A DNA stretch of 64,000 nucleotides, taken from NCBI GenBank assembly GCA_028821575.1, contig JAPPFW010000071.1:1-64000 (forward strand). The letters are read 5' to 3'. Positions 52,852 to 62,761 of this stretch are shown here, in pieces. The DNA is from a bacterium (GTDB lineage: Bacteria; Actinomycetota; Acidimicrobiia; Spongiisociales; Spongiisociaceae). Position 1 is the stretch's first letter. Each line of letters starts with the position of its first letter. The notes beneath the pieces are model-generated. The model did not search any database and had not been told where the DNA came from. It saw only the letters and a program-made list of their open reading frames with translations. Made by a program: the position numbers and the translations under genes.

Positions 52852-54030
52852 GTGGTTCGGGCCCTGAGGATCATCAGTGCTCCAGCGTCCATCGGGGCCC
52901 GTTCGGTGCGTCCGCTCGGTTGGGCGGGTGCCTGGATCCTGCTTGCCGGCGCCCTTCTTGCATGCGTCGGCGGGAGCCAGGCGCCCGAAGCGAACGAGCG
53001 GACGGTCGCGCCGGAGGAGTCTCTCGAAGCGTCTGCGGAGCGGTTGGACGATCCGGAGGCCCATGTTCGGGAGTTCGAGGAGGTCACTCCCGACGGGAAG
53101 TCCACCCTCCCTGGCACGGAGCAGTGGTCCAAACAGGAGGACGAGACGACACCCTGGGGAACCGCCGCGGAAAGGACCGCCAAGCTGGTGGAGGGTGCGG
53201 GAGGCAAGGTCCACTACATCGACCACCCCGGGCGGGAGGGTGGCTCGGTCCTGGTGATGCCTCGGGAGCCGGTGGAGGGCGAGACCCCGCTCATCGTGTC
53301 CCTTCACGGCTACGGAGGTGACTCCGCCTCCCAGAGCGCCTATGTACCTCTGCACGACCGAGTGAACACCGGCGGCTTCGCTCTGCTGCTTCCCAACGGG
53401 ACAGGCGACGCCGAGGGGAACCGCTTCTGGAACCCCACCGACGAATGCTGCGCCTCCGCCAAGGGCGGCCAGGATGATGTCGCCTACCTGACGGAGTTGG
53501 TAGCCAGGGCAGAGGAGGTCATGGACTTCGGGCCGGTGTACTTCTTCGGCTACTCCAACGGCGGGTTCATGTCGTACCACATCGCCTGCAAGGGTCTGCC
53601 GGGCCTTCGTGCCATCGCCAGCCTGGCCGGTACGAGCTACGTCGAGGACGACAACTGCGACGGCGCAGCCCCGGTGTCCGTGTTGCACATCCACGGCACC
53701 GAAGACGACGTGATCCTCTTCGAAGGCGACGCCGGCGATCCGGATCCGAAGGGCGATGGCGAGCGGGCGTTCTACGCCGGGGCTGAGGGCATGATGATGC
53801 GCTGGAGCAGGCGGGCCGGATGCAGCTGGCCCGGACAACCCCAGCCGTATGCCACGCTCGATCTGGATCGCCAGGTTGCGGGAGACGAAACGAGAGCATT
53901 CCGGCTGGAGTCAGGCTGTGCAGAAGGAATCCAGATGGAGCTTTGGATGAGCGTCGGGAGCAGCCATGCTCCCGGCTACGGCGACGCCTTCGTGGATGCA
54001 CTTGTGGACTGGCTCCTGTCGCAGGAGTGA
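52852..54030 (+). CDS. PHB depolymerase/feruloyl esterase-like lipoprotein
   Basis: A 392-residue exported hydrolase. GTG start; hydrophobic signal ending LLAGALLAC (lipobox). The catalytic region has SLHGYGGDSAS, the nucleophile in FFGYSNGGFMSYHIAC (Ser in G-Y-S-N-G) and LHIHGTEDDVI with Asp; the basic residue is probably His in SSHAPGYGD. The family (LpqC/PHB-depolymerase) cleaves ester bonds of polyesters or aromatic esters. It is likely anchored on the cell surface. Confidence 0.88.
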   Translation: MVRALRIISAPASIGARSVRPLGWAGAWILLAGALLACVGGSQAPEANERTVAPEESLEASAERLDDPEAHVREFEEVTPDGKSTLPGTEQWSKQEDETTPWGTAAERTAKLVEGAGGKVHYIDHPGREGGSVLVMPREPVEGETPLIVSLHGYGGDSASQSAYVPLHDRVNTGGFALLLPNGTGDAEGNRFWNPTDECCASAKGGQDDVAYLTELVARAEEVMDFGPVYFFGYSNGGFMSYHIACKGLPGLRAIASLAGTSYVEDDNCDGAAPVSVLHIHGTEDDVILFEGDAGDPDPKGDGERAFYAGAEGMMMRWSRRAGCSWPGQPQPYATLDLDRQVAGDETRAFRLESGCAEGIQMELWMSVGSSHAPGYGDAFVDALVDWLLSQE

Positions 54031-54059
54031 CGCTCCCGGCCGATCGGGATCTCGTGGGA

Positions 54060-54842
54060 TCAGCCCGTCGTCCAGCCTTCCGCCAGCCACCCTCCGTCGA
54101 CCACGACGGTCTCACCGGTTATGTAGCTTGCCGAGTCTCCCGCCAGGAACAGCACCGCGTTGGCCGTCTCGGACGGGATGGCGAACCTCTTCATCACGAT
54201 CTGGTCGCGGATCGACTCCAGCAGATCCCGATTGGCCGGGTCGGTTCGGAGCTCGTAGTTCATGGAGGATTCGGTCCAGCCCGGGGCGACCGAGTTGGCC
54301 CGGATGCCGAACTCCGCCCACTCCACGGCCATCACCTTGGTGAGGGCGATCACCCCCGCCTTGGCCGCCGAGTAGGCGCCGATGCTGGCGAACGCCACCG
54401 GACCGGCTATGGATGAGATGTTGACGATCGAACCCGAACGCTGTTCGATCATGGAGGTGACCGCAGCCCGGGACATGTAGAAGACGGAGGACAGGTTGGC
54501 CTCGATCGCCACGCGCCATTCGTCCATGTCGAGGGTGTCCAGCCGGCTGAAGTTCTGGCGGCGGCCGGCGTTGTTGACCAGTATGTCGAGACCGCCGAGA
54601 TCGGAACGCACGTGATCGAGGGCCGACATCGCCTGCTCCGGGTCGGTCACGTCACAGGTCACCGCCAGATGGGTTCCGGCGCCGCCCTCCATCATCTCCA
54701 CGGTGCTCGCCAGGTCGCCCTCCGTCCGGGCCAGCGCCGCTACCCGGGCACCCTCGCTGGCGAACGCCTGCGCGATCGCCCGTCCGATCCCGCGGCTGGC
54801 GCCCGTGACCGCTACTACCTTGTCCTTCAGGCCCAGGTCCAT
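54060..54842 (-). CDS. short-chain dehydrogenase/reductase (third)
   Basis: A 260-residue SDR. TGASRGIGRAIAQAF, CDVTDPE, NNAGR, NISSI and Y-x3-K in AYSAAKAG are intact; C-terminal ITGETVVVDGGWL is typical. ATG 54842 has AAGGAG 7 bases upstream; an upstream extension of the frame is not used. Convergent with the lipoprotein gene. Less similar to the SDRs at 18.9 and 20.8 kb. Confidence 0.93.
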   Translation of the reverse strand: MDLGLKDKVVAVTGASRGIGRAIAQAFASEGARVAALARTEGDLASTVEMMEGGAGTHLAVTCDVTDPEQAMSALDHVRSDLGGLDILVNNAGRRQNFSRLDTLDMDEWRVAIEANLSSVFYMSRAAVTSMIEQRSGSIVNISSIAGPVAFASIGAYSAAKAGVIALTKVMAVEWAEFGIRANSVAPGWTESSMNYELRTDPANRDLLESIRDQIVMKRFAIPSETANAVLFLAGDSASYITGETVVVDGGWLAEGWTTG

Positions 54843-55278
54843 CGGTTCGCTCCTTGCTCTAGGAGGGTGCTGAAAACGGGCGGTGGTGATGAGCCCGTCG
54901 CCCTTGTCCGTACATTCTGTCATCGATCACCGGGCCACAGGGGGTTTTCGGCGCCCTCCCCGGCGGTCCGGCTGCCCAGCTGCACCGTACAGATAGCCTG
55001 CCGGTTCACGGAAACCACACTCATGATAGGGAGAGGTGTGTGCGGGCGGAGCTGCTCGGGAAGGGTTTCTCCCGGTGTCTCGCCAGTCCGTCGCCATCAG
55101 ACTAGCCCTGACTCTCACTGGGATAAACCGGCGCTGACCTGGTACTTCACTAGGACTACTCTCCGCTCGGCACTCCCGACGTCGTGTGGCTGCCGGTGGG
55201 CGGCAACACTTCCTCCGAAGCGCTTGAACTACGGAGATTGTGATATTTTGAGAATGATTCTTATGATCAGACAGAATA
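54843..55278. other. intergenic region, 0.44 kb, with regulatory signals at its end
   Basis: No gene is supported. The last 60 bases become AT-rich and contain the Fur-box-like site at 55250-55268 and a possible -10 (GAATAAT near 55273), immediately before the large surface protein. Confidence 0.5.
55250..55268 (+). promoter_or_regulatory. Fur-box-like iron-responsive site
   Basis: GAGAATGATTCTTATGATC matches the Fur consensus GATAATGATAATCATTATC at 13 of 19 positions and contains the perfect dyad AGAAT-G-ATTCT. It lies 10-29 bases upstream of the surface-protein ATG, so a bound repressor would block transcription. Assignment by motif match alone. Confidence 0.45.
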
Positions 55279-58200
55279 ATGTGGAGTTCTGCGCATAACG
55301 GATCGGACGGGGTTGACCACAGACTGCCGACTCTGCCGGGAAGGCGGTCCCTGAAGGAACGCCATCGGCGTCGTTGCCGCTCCGTCGTTATTCGCCGTGG
55401 CGCCCCCGGAGAGGTCGGCGCCGACGGCGGCCACTCCCCAGGCGGCGGTAGCGCAGACCGAGCAACCCCGCCGACGCCCCCCCCCCCGGCGGAGCCGCGG
55501 GCCGGTTCCTCTCCCACAGTGACCCTCTCCGGCGACCGGCGCGGCGCCGTTGGAGGCTGCCGACCACCTAGAGCCCTAGCCGGCTACGCCGCTCGGAGCG
55601 CGCAGGTAGTTACCTGTGCGTCGCGCGCTGATTCCGGCTGGAAGCTCCTCGCCTGCTGCCTGGTGACCCTGGCCGCGTTCATCATGCTGCACCCGGGTAC
55701 GGCCCAGGCCCAGGGACCGGGCGGCGAAAACGACTACGTCGACGTGGCGCTGACCTTGGGATTTCCTGACCAGTCGGGCGCATTCGTCTTCATCGATCTC
55801 ATCGTCAGGAACCATGGGTCTAGGACCGCCTACGACGTGGAAGTCATGGTAGACATCGTGTCCCCCTCGAACGCAGGTTTCTGGACAACATATTATGGAG
55901 GGTACGAACCAGTGCCGGTTGGGTCCTTGGTCCTGGAGGATCCCCCTGTGGGCTCTACGGGTTATCGCGACGGGTACTCCCTCCGTTGGACCATTCCAGC
56001 GCTTGGGGGGTCCCAACATGTAAGCTATTCTATTCCAATAAACTGGCATGGTAATCGACAGGACCCTTATGAACTATTCGGGCAGGTAACCACGTCTTCC
56101 TTTGAGAGGGAGATCCACAAAGAAAACAACACAGATCGGCTCTGGTTTACACCACCAAGGGCGGGAACCGGTACTGCTCGATTGGCGAGCAGCTACGGCA
56201 TTACTGGTATGTCGGTGGATAACCACCATCCGTCACCCGGCGATATCGTCAACTTCACCTTTACCTCATCGCTAGGCTATAACATCGAAAACCAGGTTGC
56301 CATCGACCTGACTGATGGTCTAGCCGTTGACGAGGATCCAAACGCCACACCCCCACGCATGATAAGTCAGGACAATTGGCCCGCGAATCGTCCTGTGGTA
56401 AGCCACAGCGAAGGTGTGTTCGACATCGGCACGAGGAGATCTACCGAGTACCTAACACGCCTCACCGCGACTATACCGATCAGGGTGGCAAGCGACGCGG
56501 TCGTAAACGAGCAGTGCATTACCGCGACCATATCCGGCATTCCTCCGCCTGGCCCCGGCCCCCGCGACGACAACATCTCCAACAACACGGCGAAGCTGTG
56601 CCTGGGAGGCCAGCCAGAGCCACTCGCCAGCGACCAGGTCGATGTCTTCACTGTCTACCCGTGCGTTGGTAACACGAACCCACCTTGCGACAATACGGAC
56701 GACGTGCGAGTACGGGCCGTCGCGACCGCCCCATTTACTACAATCCTGTCATCGGGAGCAACCCTAGTTCACATTCTGGATAGCCCTAACAGGAAGTACG
56801 ATGCCGGCGTGAATAGTGTCAATGGCGCTAACACAGTATCCTGGCCGGTCTCGGTGACGTGGGACATCCGACCCCTTAACCCTGTCCACGCGGAATGGTC
56901 CAATTATCGCGATAATTTTTCGGCCAGTGGAATCAACAGCACAACACCTCCAGGCTCGGTTCATATTCGAGCTTTCGAAGATCCAGGTTTTACCTTGATC
57001 CACAAATTGACGCCTGATACCACTCCACCATGGACTGGCATAGAATCAATTGACTTTGATCCAGATGCAGCTACTTCTGATCGATACACATACACGGCCG
57101 AGTTTGAGAAACTGGGTACATACCAGCTGAACTACACTGTAGAACTCGCTCGCGCCACGGCAGATGGCGACGAAAACTGCGACCCCGACAGTAGCAATGT
57201 CAACCAGAGGTTCTGCGCCTCCGAAACCTACATCTTCCACGTCGGTCCGATGGCGGACCTGGCGGTGGAGGACGGTAGCGCCGGTCCTTACGCGGCGGGC
57301 GACCGGGATGCGCTGACGATTGTTGCTGCCAATAACGGACCGAGCATTACGACCAGCGCGCAGGTGACGGGGTTGCCGACCGGCGCGGTGGTGCTCTATA
57401 TCAGCGAGGGGAGCTATGACGGAGCCTCCGGGGTGTGGGAAATCGGGGAACTTCGGCCAGGAGACTGGTACCGGTCGGCGGGCAGGCCCGAGCCGACTCT
57501 GGTGCTGGCCGCGGCTGCCGAGGACACCGCCGCGGTGTCCATTGCCAGCCCCGAGAACTACGAGGTTTGTGTGGGTCCCAAGAGTGATCCCGGGGACCTT
57601 CCTCACACCACGAAGGCCGCCTGCGAGGCGGTGACCGACGCCAGTTGGAACTCCACACCGGTGTACGACTACGACACCGACAACAACACGGCCACCATCA
57701 CCGCCGTCCGGGGCACCGGCGGTGCGGGGCTGGCGCCTGGGTTGCGGGGCGCGACGGCCAATGCCCGGAGCGTGACGATCGCGTGGGACGGGGTACGGTT
57801 CTTGTACGGGCTCCCGGTCCACTACGAGGTGCAGAAGTACGCGGAGGGGGTGTGGGGAACGTTGGAGCGCGAGGTTCTGGGGACGGAGTACACGGACTTC
57901 AACGTCGGGTCCGGGCAGGTGCCGGCCTACCGGGTGCGGGCGGTGAACCTGGCGGGGGTGGCGGGGCCATGGTCGGTGGAGTTCGACCGGCTGGTGTCCC
58001 AGCGGGGAGGCCAGCTCGCGGCGCCGGTGTTGACGGCCCGTACCACCACCGACGACACGGTCCGGCTGCGCTGGACGGCGCCTTCGAACCAGCAGGACGC
58101 GGTGACCGGGTACGAGTTGGAGTACCTGGTGGGTGGTACTTGGACGCTGCTGGAGGCGCTGGGGGCGACGGTCACTGACTATGAAGACCTGGGATTGCCA

Positions 58201-59880
58201 TCCGGAAGCGACCGGCGCTACCGGGTGCGGGCGATGGCGGGTGCCGACCCGGGACGGTGGAGCAACGAGGCCACGGCGTTCACCCCGCCGGGCGAGCCGG
58301 GTTTGTTCTGGGCTGAGGCGAACGGTCCCAATGCGATTCTCATCACCTGGGTGCCACCGGATGACGCTACGGGCGGCGGCACGGTCACCCGCTACGAGTT
58401 GGAAGTGTCCACCGACGGCGGATACGCCTACACCCGCCTGGCCAGGCCCGCGAGTTCGGCCCGCACCTACAACCACACAGGTCTGAGACCCGGCGACACG
58501 CGCCAGTACCGGATGCGGGCGTGCAACAGCGCCGGCTGCGGCGAGTGGTCCTTCCCTGCTGATGGCACCACGGCCGCCGAGGGGGTACCGGCCGCGCCCG
58601 GTCTCACCGCCCGGGCCAACAGCGCCTCGGAGATCAGGCTGTCGTGGAGCCGACCCAGCGACGGCGGCTCCGAGATCACCGGCTACGAGCTGGAGCATTA
58701 CACCGACGGCGGTGACTGGGCTGCCCTCGACGATCGGCTGTGGTCTCACGTCACCGAATACGCGCACGAGGACGAGTTCGGCGGGGGGACGACGCACCGC
58801 TACCGGGTGCGGGCGGTGAACGCCAACGGCGAAGGGGCATGGTCGGCGGTGCGGACCGTCACGGTCTCGGCGCAGGTGCCGGGCAAGCCGGAGCTGAGCT
58901 TCGGCGATGCCGCGGACAACTCGATCACGCTCGAGTGGACTACGCCGGCGGCCAACGGTTCGCGGATCACCGGCTACCGGGTGGAGCGCAACGACCGTGT
59001 CGGCGGGTACGACAACTGGGTGAGGGTCACCACGACCGGCGTTCCGGCCACCAGCCACACCGACCGGGGCCTGTATTCGGGCACGCAGTACTGCTACCGG
59101 GTGGTAGCCAACAGCAGCGCCGGGGCGGGCCCCTACTCCGACGAGGAGTGCGCGGAAACCACCGGCCAGTACGCATACAACCCGGATCCCCCGATAGTGC
59201 GCCTCAGCAGCGTCACCACCAACCGGGTGACCCTTGCCTGGGACCCCCCCGCGGACGACGGCGGCAGACCGGTGGAGAGCTACCTGTACCAACAGGCAGA
59301 AGACGACGGCAGCTTCGACGGCAGCTGCCAGTACGCATCACCCGACCGCGAATACTGGTCCGACGCGTGCAAGCTGGTGTCGGCGGGCACGAGGACGGCG
59401 ACCTTCTCCGGCCTGACCCCCGGCCATAGCCACAGATTCCGGGTGCGGGCCGAGACGTCCTACAGCTACGGCGACTGGTCGACCGTGTCCGCGCACCTGC
59501 CACTAGCCAGCGACTCGGCCGAGACGGTCGGCGTGACAGAAGACCTGCAGGTGAGGGTCAGCTCGGCCTCGCTGACCGTCACCGAAGGCCAAGGCGAGGC
59601 CCGCTACACCGTGAGGCTCAACAAGGCACCGGCAGAGGGCGAGGAGGTCCGCCTGGACTGGGATATCCTCGGGGACCACGACATCTACGTGGCCTATCCG
59701 GATGGCGCCACGTTCGTGTTCGACAGGGAGAACTGGAACACCGGGTTCACCTTCACGCTGACGGCCGAGGAGGACCGGGACTCGGAGAACGGCGTCGCCA
59801 TAATGAGCCACACCATCAGCGTGGGCGGAAGGACGGTCAGCGGCCCCGACGTGAAAGTTACGGAACGCGACAACGACTAA
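55279..59880 (+). CDS. large secreted protein with fibronectin type III and Calx-beta-like domains
   Basis: A 1533-residue protein. A cationic/Pro-rich leader of about 118 residues precedes the apparent signal peptide (residues 121-145, KLLACCLVTLAAFIML then AQAQ), so the real start may be internal although no in-frame ATG/GTG was found near it. Residues 150-810 form CARDB/DUF11-like beta domains (VDVALTLGFPDQSG; ADLAVEDGSAGPYAAGD). Six fibronectin type III repeats follow at about 815, 910, 1003, 1102, 1199 and 1301 (W-x-P, YELE/YRVR, G-x-T-Y-x-Y/R-V-R-A patterns). The C-terminus (1421-1533) is Calx-beta-like (TEGQGEARYTVRLNKAP). It probably acts in adhesion or cell-surface architecture. Confidence 0.85.
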   Translation: MWSSAHNGSDGVDHRLPTLPGRRSLKERHRRRCRSVVIRRGAPGEVGADGGHSPGGGSADRATPPTPPPPAEPRAGSSPTVTLSGDRRGAVGGCRPPRALAGYAARSAQVVTCASRADSGWKLLACCLVTLAAFIMLHPGTAQAQGPGGENDYVDVALTLGFPDQSGAFVFIDLIVRNHGSRTAYDVEVMVDIVSPSNAGFWTTYYGGYEPVPVGSLVLEDPPVGSTGYRDGYSLRWTIPALGGSQHVSYSIPINWHGNRQDPYELFGQVTTSSFEREIHKENNTDRLWFTPPRAGTGTARLASSYGITGMSVDNHHPSPGDIVNFTFTSSLGYNIENQVAIDLTDGLAVDEDPNATPPRMISQDNWPANRPVVSHSEGVFDIGTRRSTEYLTRLTATIPIRVASDAVVNEQCITATISGIPPPGPGPRDDNISNNTAKLCLGGQPEPLASDQVDVFTVYPCVGNTNPPCDNTDDVRVRAVATAPFTTILSSGATLVHILDSPNRKYDAGVNSVNGANTVSWPVSVTWDIRPLNPVHAEWSNYRDNFSASGINSTTPPGSVHIRAFEDPGFTLIHKLTPDTTPPWTGIESIDFDPDAATSDRYTYTAEFEKLGTYQLNYTVELARATADGDENCDPDSSNVNQRFCASETYIFHVGPMADLAVEDGSAGPYAAGDRDALTIVAANNGPSITTSAQVTGLPTGAVVLYISEGSYDGASGVWEIGELRPGDWYRSAGRPEPTLVLAAAAEDTAAVSIASPENYEVCVGPKSDPGDLPHTTKAACEAVTDASWNSTPVYDYDTDNNTATITAVRGTGGAGLAPGLRGATANARSVTIAWDGVRFLYGLPVHYEVQKYAEGVWGTLEREVLGTEYTDFNVGSGQVPAYRVRAVNLAGVAGPWSVEFDRLVSQRGGQLAAPVLTARTTTDDTVRLRWTAPSNQQDAVTGYELEYLVGGTWTLLEALGATVTDYEDLGLPSGSDRRYRVRAMAGADPGRWSNEATAFTPPGEPGLFWAEANGPNAILITWVPPDDATGGGTVTRYELEVSTDGGYAYTRLARPASSARTYNHTGLRPGDTRQYRMRACNSAGCGEWSFPADGTTAAEGVPAAPGLTARANSASEIRLSWSRPSDGGSEITGYELEHYTDGGDWAALDDRLWSHVTEYAHEDEFGGGTTHRYRVRAVNANGEGAWSAVRTVTVSAQVPGKPELSFGDAADNSITLEWTTPAANGSRITGYRVERNDRVGGYDNWVRVTTTGVPATSHTDRGLYSGTQYCYRVVANSSAGAGPYSDEECAETTGQYAYNPDPPIVRLSSVTTNRVTLAWDPPADDGGRPVESYLYQQAEDDGSFDGSCQYASPDREYWSDACKLVSAGTRTATFSGLTPGHSHRFRVRAETSYSYGDWSTVSAHLPLASDSAETVGVTEDLQVRVSSASLTVTEGQGEARYTVRLNKAPAEGEEVRLDWDILGDHDIYVAYPDGATFVFDRENWNTGFTFTLTAEEDRDSENGVAIMSHTISVGGRTVSGPDVKVTERDND

Positions 59881-59940
59881 CCCCGGTCACGAGCAGCGGC
59901 TCAGACAGGCCGGCGCCGCCCGCCAGCAGTTCGAGGTTGA

Positions 59941-60777
59941 TCAGGTACTCAGTTGCCCATACAGATCGGGCCGGCGGTCGCGGAAGAAACCCCAGTCGTT
60001 CCGGATCCCGGGGATGACCGACAGGTCGAGATCGGCGACCAGCACCTCGTCCTCGGTGTCGCTTGCCTGCGAGATGATCCTTCCCTTGGGATCCACCCAC
60101 ATCGACGACCCGTAGAAGTGGGAGTCGGAACCGCCTTGGTCCACCCCCACCCGGTTGACGCCGCCGACGTAGTAGATGTTGTCCACCGCGTGGGCCTGGA
60201 GTTCGAGTTCCCAGAGGTAGCGGCTCATGCCGGTGGTAGCGGTGGGCACGTACACGATCTGCGCACCGTTGAGCGCGAGCGTCCTCGCCGCTTCGGGGAA
60301 GTGGCGGTCGTAGCAGATCAGGATCCCGATCGTCACGTCGAAGGGGGTCGGGAAGGTGATGAACCCGGTGTCACCCGGCGCGAAGTAGTACTTCTCCACC
60401 CCGGTCAACGTGGGTACCGAGACGATGGGGATGTGGCTCTTGCGGTAGACACCCAGGAGATCGCCGTCAGGTCCGATGACCGGAGCGCTGTTGTACAGGA
60501 GGCCGTCGAGCGCCTTCTCGTAGATCGGGGCGATCAGCACGATCCTCATCTCGCGGGCCAGCTCGCGCATGCGCTCCATCGTGGGGCCGTCGATCGGTTC
60601 GGCCAGATCGAGATGGCGGGCGTTCATCTCGTAGGGGAAGTAGACGGTATGGAACAACTCTTGGAGGCAGACGATCCGCGCACCGCGGTCCGTCGCCTCG
60701 CGGACCAGATGCTCGGCTCGCTTGACGTTGCTCGCCGTGTCGTACTCCGTCCCCATCTGCACGAGTGCGGTTCTCAC
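59941..60777 (-). CDS. carbon-nitrogen hydrolase (N-carbamoyl amidohydrolase-like)
   Basis: A 278-residue nitrilase-superfamily enzyme. The catalytic triad is E40 (LQELF), K113 (YRKSHIP) and C155 (LICYDRHFPE). GTG start with AAAGGAG upstream. It lies 84 bases from, and on the same strand as, a dihydropyrimidinase; together these enzymes perform the last two steps of reductive pyrimidine or hydantoin breakdown (ring opening, then N-carbamoyl hydrolysis). N-carbamoyl-beta-alanine or related N-carbamoyl compounds are the expected substrates. Confidence 0.92.
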   Translation of the reverse strand: MRTALVQMGTEYDTASNVKRAEHLVREATDRGARIVCLQELFHTVYFPYEMNARHLDLAEPIDGPTMERMRELAREMRIVLIAPIYEKALDGLLYNSAPVIGPDGDLLGVYRKSHIPIVSVPTLTGVEKYYFAPGDTGFITFPTPFDVTIGILICYDRHFPEAARTLALNGAQIVYVPTATTGMSRYLWELELQAHAVDNIYYVGGVNRVGVDQGGSDSHFYGSSMWVDPKGRIISQASDTEDEVLVADLDLSVIPGIRNDWGFFRDRRPDLYGQLST

Positions 60778-60861
60778 GATTCCTGATCTCCTTTCAGTGC
60801 CCGGTAGCCAGTGGCCAATGGCCAGCCCGATCCACGTAGCAGAGTACTGAGAACACCGTAG

Positions 60862-62262
60862 TCAAGAGACGAGCGTGGAACTGCTGAGTGCTGCGGACTC
60901 GGTGGTCCTGACGAATGCACCCCTGGGGCCGGGCGCCGCGTAGCGACCGTCCCGTACGATGACCTCACCTCTCAGCATCACGGTCCTGATCGCTCCCTCG
61001 AGCACAGTGCCCTCGTACGGGTTGTAGTCGCAGTTCGTGACCTGGTTGGCGAGTGACAGGGTCGTGCTTCCCGCCGGGTCGAACACGACCAGATCGGCGT
61101 CCGATCCGGGGGCGATCTCCCCCTTCCGCGGGTAGAGGCCGAACAGCTTCGCCGCGTTGGTCGACGTGATCTCCACGAACCTGTTGAGCGAGATGCGGCC
61201 CTCGGCGACGCCGTAGCTGTAGAGGAGTCCCACCCGCCACTCGATGCCGGGAAGGCCGTTGGGTATCTTGCTGAAGTCGTCCCTCCCGACTTGGCGCTGC
61301 TCGAAGAAGAAGGGAGCGTGGTCGGTCCCCACCGCCTGCAGGTCGCCCACCCTCAGCCCGTTCCAGAGCGGATCGTGGTGGTCCGACGAGCGGAGCGGAG
61401 GGGAGCAGACGTAGTTGGCGCCCTTGAAGTCAGGCTCGGCCAGCCTGTCGTCGGTCAGCAGCAGGTAGTGGGGACATGTCTCCGCATAGGCCCTCACGCC
61501 CCGGTCCCGCGCCTCGGCCATGGCCTGCACCGAACCGGCCGACGACATGTGGACCACGTAGAGGGGTACACCCGCCATCTCGGCGAGTGCGATCCCCCGC
61601 CTGGTCGCTTCGTCCTCGGCCAGGGACGGGCGGGTGCGGGCATGGAAGACCGGATCCGAGTCACCCCTGGCCAGCGAATCCTCGACCAGGGCATCGATGG
61701 CGTATCCGTTCTCGCAGTGCAGCATGATGAACCCGCCGTTCTCCGCGCTGTACCGCATCGCCTTGAAGATGACCCCGTCGTCGAGCATCCATGCATTGGG
61801 GTAGGCCATGAACAGCTTGAAGCTGGTCACGCCTTCGGCGACGAGACCGTCCAGAGCGGGAAGCATGCTGTCGGGCAGGTCGGTGAGGATCTGGTGGAAC
61901 GCATAGTCCACGGCCGCCTTGCCCGCCGCCATCTCATGCCAGCGCATCAACGACGCCCGCGGGTCGGATCCCTTCTCCTGGATAGCGAAGTCGACGATGG
62001 TCGTGGTGCCGCCCACCGCCGAGGCCCTGGTCCCCGTGTCGAAGTCATCCGATATCACCGTTCCTGCCACGGGGGTATCGAGATGGGTGTGGGGGTCGAT
62101 ACCGCCCGGGAACACGAGATGGCCCGAAGCGTCGATCCTCTCGTCGGCCTCCGTACCCTCGAAGGACCCGATGGCACGGATCCGCCCGTCCTCGATGAGG
62201 ATGTCCGCGACGTAGTCCTGGATGGCCGTGACGATCCGGCCTCCTTCGACCAGCACCTTCAT
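60862..62262 (-). CDS. dihydropyrimidinase/hydantoinase
   Basis: A 466-residue cyclic amidohydrolase. Metal ligands H58 and H60 (DPHTHLD), carboxylated K149 (FKLFMAYP), later His in VVHMSSAGS and Asp in GTDHAPF are present; the ETCPHYLLL motif is typical of hydantoinases. ATG at 62262 (MKVLVEGGRIV) is the family N-terminus; the longer GTG frame at 62331 lacks a ribosome site. It hydrolyses dihydropyrimidines or hydantoins to N-carbamoyl acids and precedes the N-carbamoyl hydrolase gene in the operon. Confidence 0.94.
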   Translation of the reverse strand: MKVLVEGGRIVTAIQDYVADILIEDGRIRAIGSFEGTEADERIDASGHLVFPGGIDPHTHLDTPVAGTVISDDFDTGTRASAVGGTTTIVDFAIQEKGSDPRASLMRWHEMAAGKAAVDYAFHQILTDLPDSMLPALDGLVAEGVTSFKLFMAYPNAWMLDDGVIFKAMRYSAENGGFIMLHCENGYAIDALVEDSLARGDSDPVFHARTRPSLAEDEATRRGIALAEMAGVPLYVVHMSSAGSVQAMAEARDRGVRAYAETCPHYLLLTDDRLAEPDFKGANYVCSPPLRSSDHHDPLWNGLRVGDLQAVGTDHAPFFFEQRQVGRDDFSKIPNGLPGIEWRVGLLYSYGVAEGRISLNRFVEITSTNAAKLFGLYPRKGEIAPGSDADLVVFDPAGSTTLSLANQVTNCDYNPYEGTVLEGAIRTVMLRGEVIVRDGRYAAPGPRGAFVRTTESAALSSSTLVS

Positions 62263-62407
62263 GGGAGGACAGCAGGCAACGGACGCCGTCGGCGGAACAC
62301 GTCGCTTACCCGCGGGGTTCGTGACATCCACCGCTGGTGCGACGATCGCCGAACCGACCTCGGAGCAGCGCGGGGTGCGGACTGATACAGATCGATACTC
62401 AACCGCC

Positions 62408-62761
62408 TCACGCCGTAGCGACCAGGGGAACTAGCTCACCTCGTACCGGGTCAACCGCGAAACGCAAACCTTCCAGCGTATAGGCACCGATCAGGGCAAG
62501 AGCGTTCTCCTCGCCAAAGCCTACGAGGGTCGGGATGCTCTTTCCCTCCACCGTGGCCACAGCTTGCCCGATGTCACACGTCACGAGGCGTCCGTCCGCC
62601 AGCGTGAAGTCGAGCCTGTCGATCGGCCTTACGCCCAAGTCGTTCAGCAGGTCGGTGGGCGCGACGGAGAATGCTGCACCGGTGTCCACCATCGCTTCTA
62701 TCTCCATCGACCGTTCACCGTTCATGCTCGTGAGCCGGAGAGTCCGGCTGAATACACCCAT
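62408..62761 (-). CDS. retropepsin-like aspartic protease
   Basis: A 117-residue protein with one aspartic-protease lobe: AMVDTGAAFSVAP contains the catalytic D-T-G, and FGEENALALIGAYTLEGLRFAVD the second half. Clan AA proteases of this size work as homodimers. ATG 62761 has GAGAGG upstream; a GTG at 62770 is possible. It lies between the dihydropyrimidinase and the second Mo-hydroxylase gene, same strand. Substrate unknown. Confidence 0.82.
   Translation of the reverse strand: MGVFSRTLRLTSMNGERSMEIEAMVDTGAAFSVAPTDLLNDLGVRPIDRLDFTLADGRLVTCDIGQAVATVEGKSIPTLVGFGEENALALIGAYTLEGLRFAVDPVRGELVPLVATA

Noticed and set aside
57046-59292. 748-residue minus-strand frame inside the surface protein gene
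   Set aside because: Produced by the repetitive fibronectin sequence in GC-rich DNA; no domain or ribosome site.
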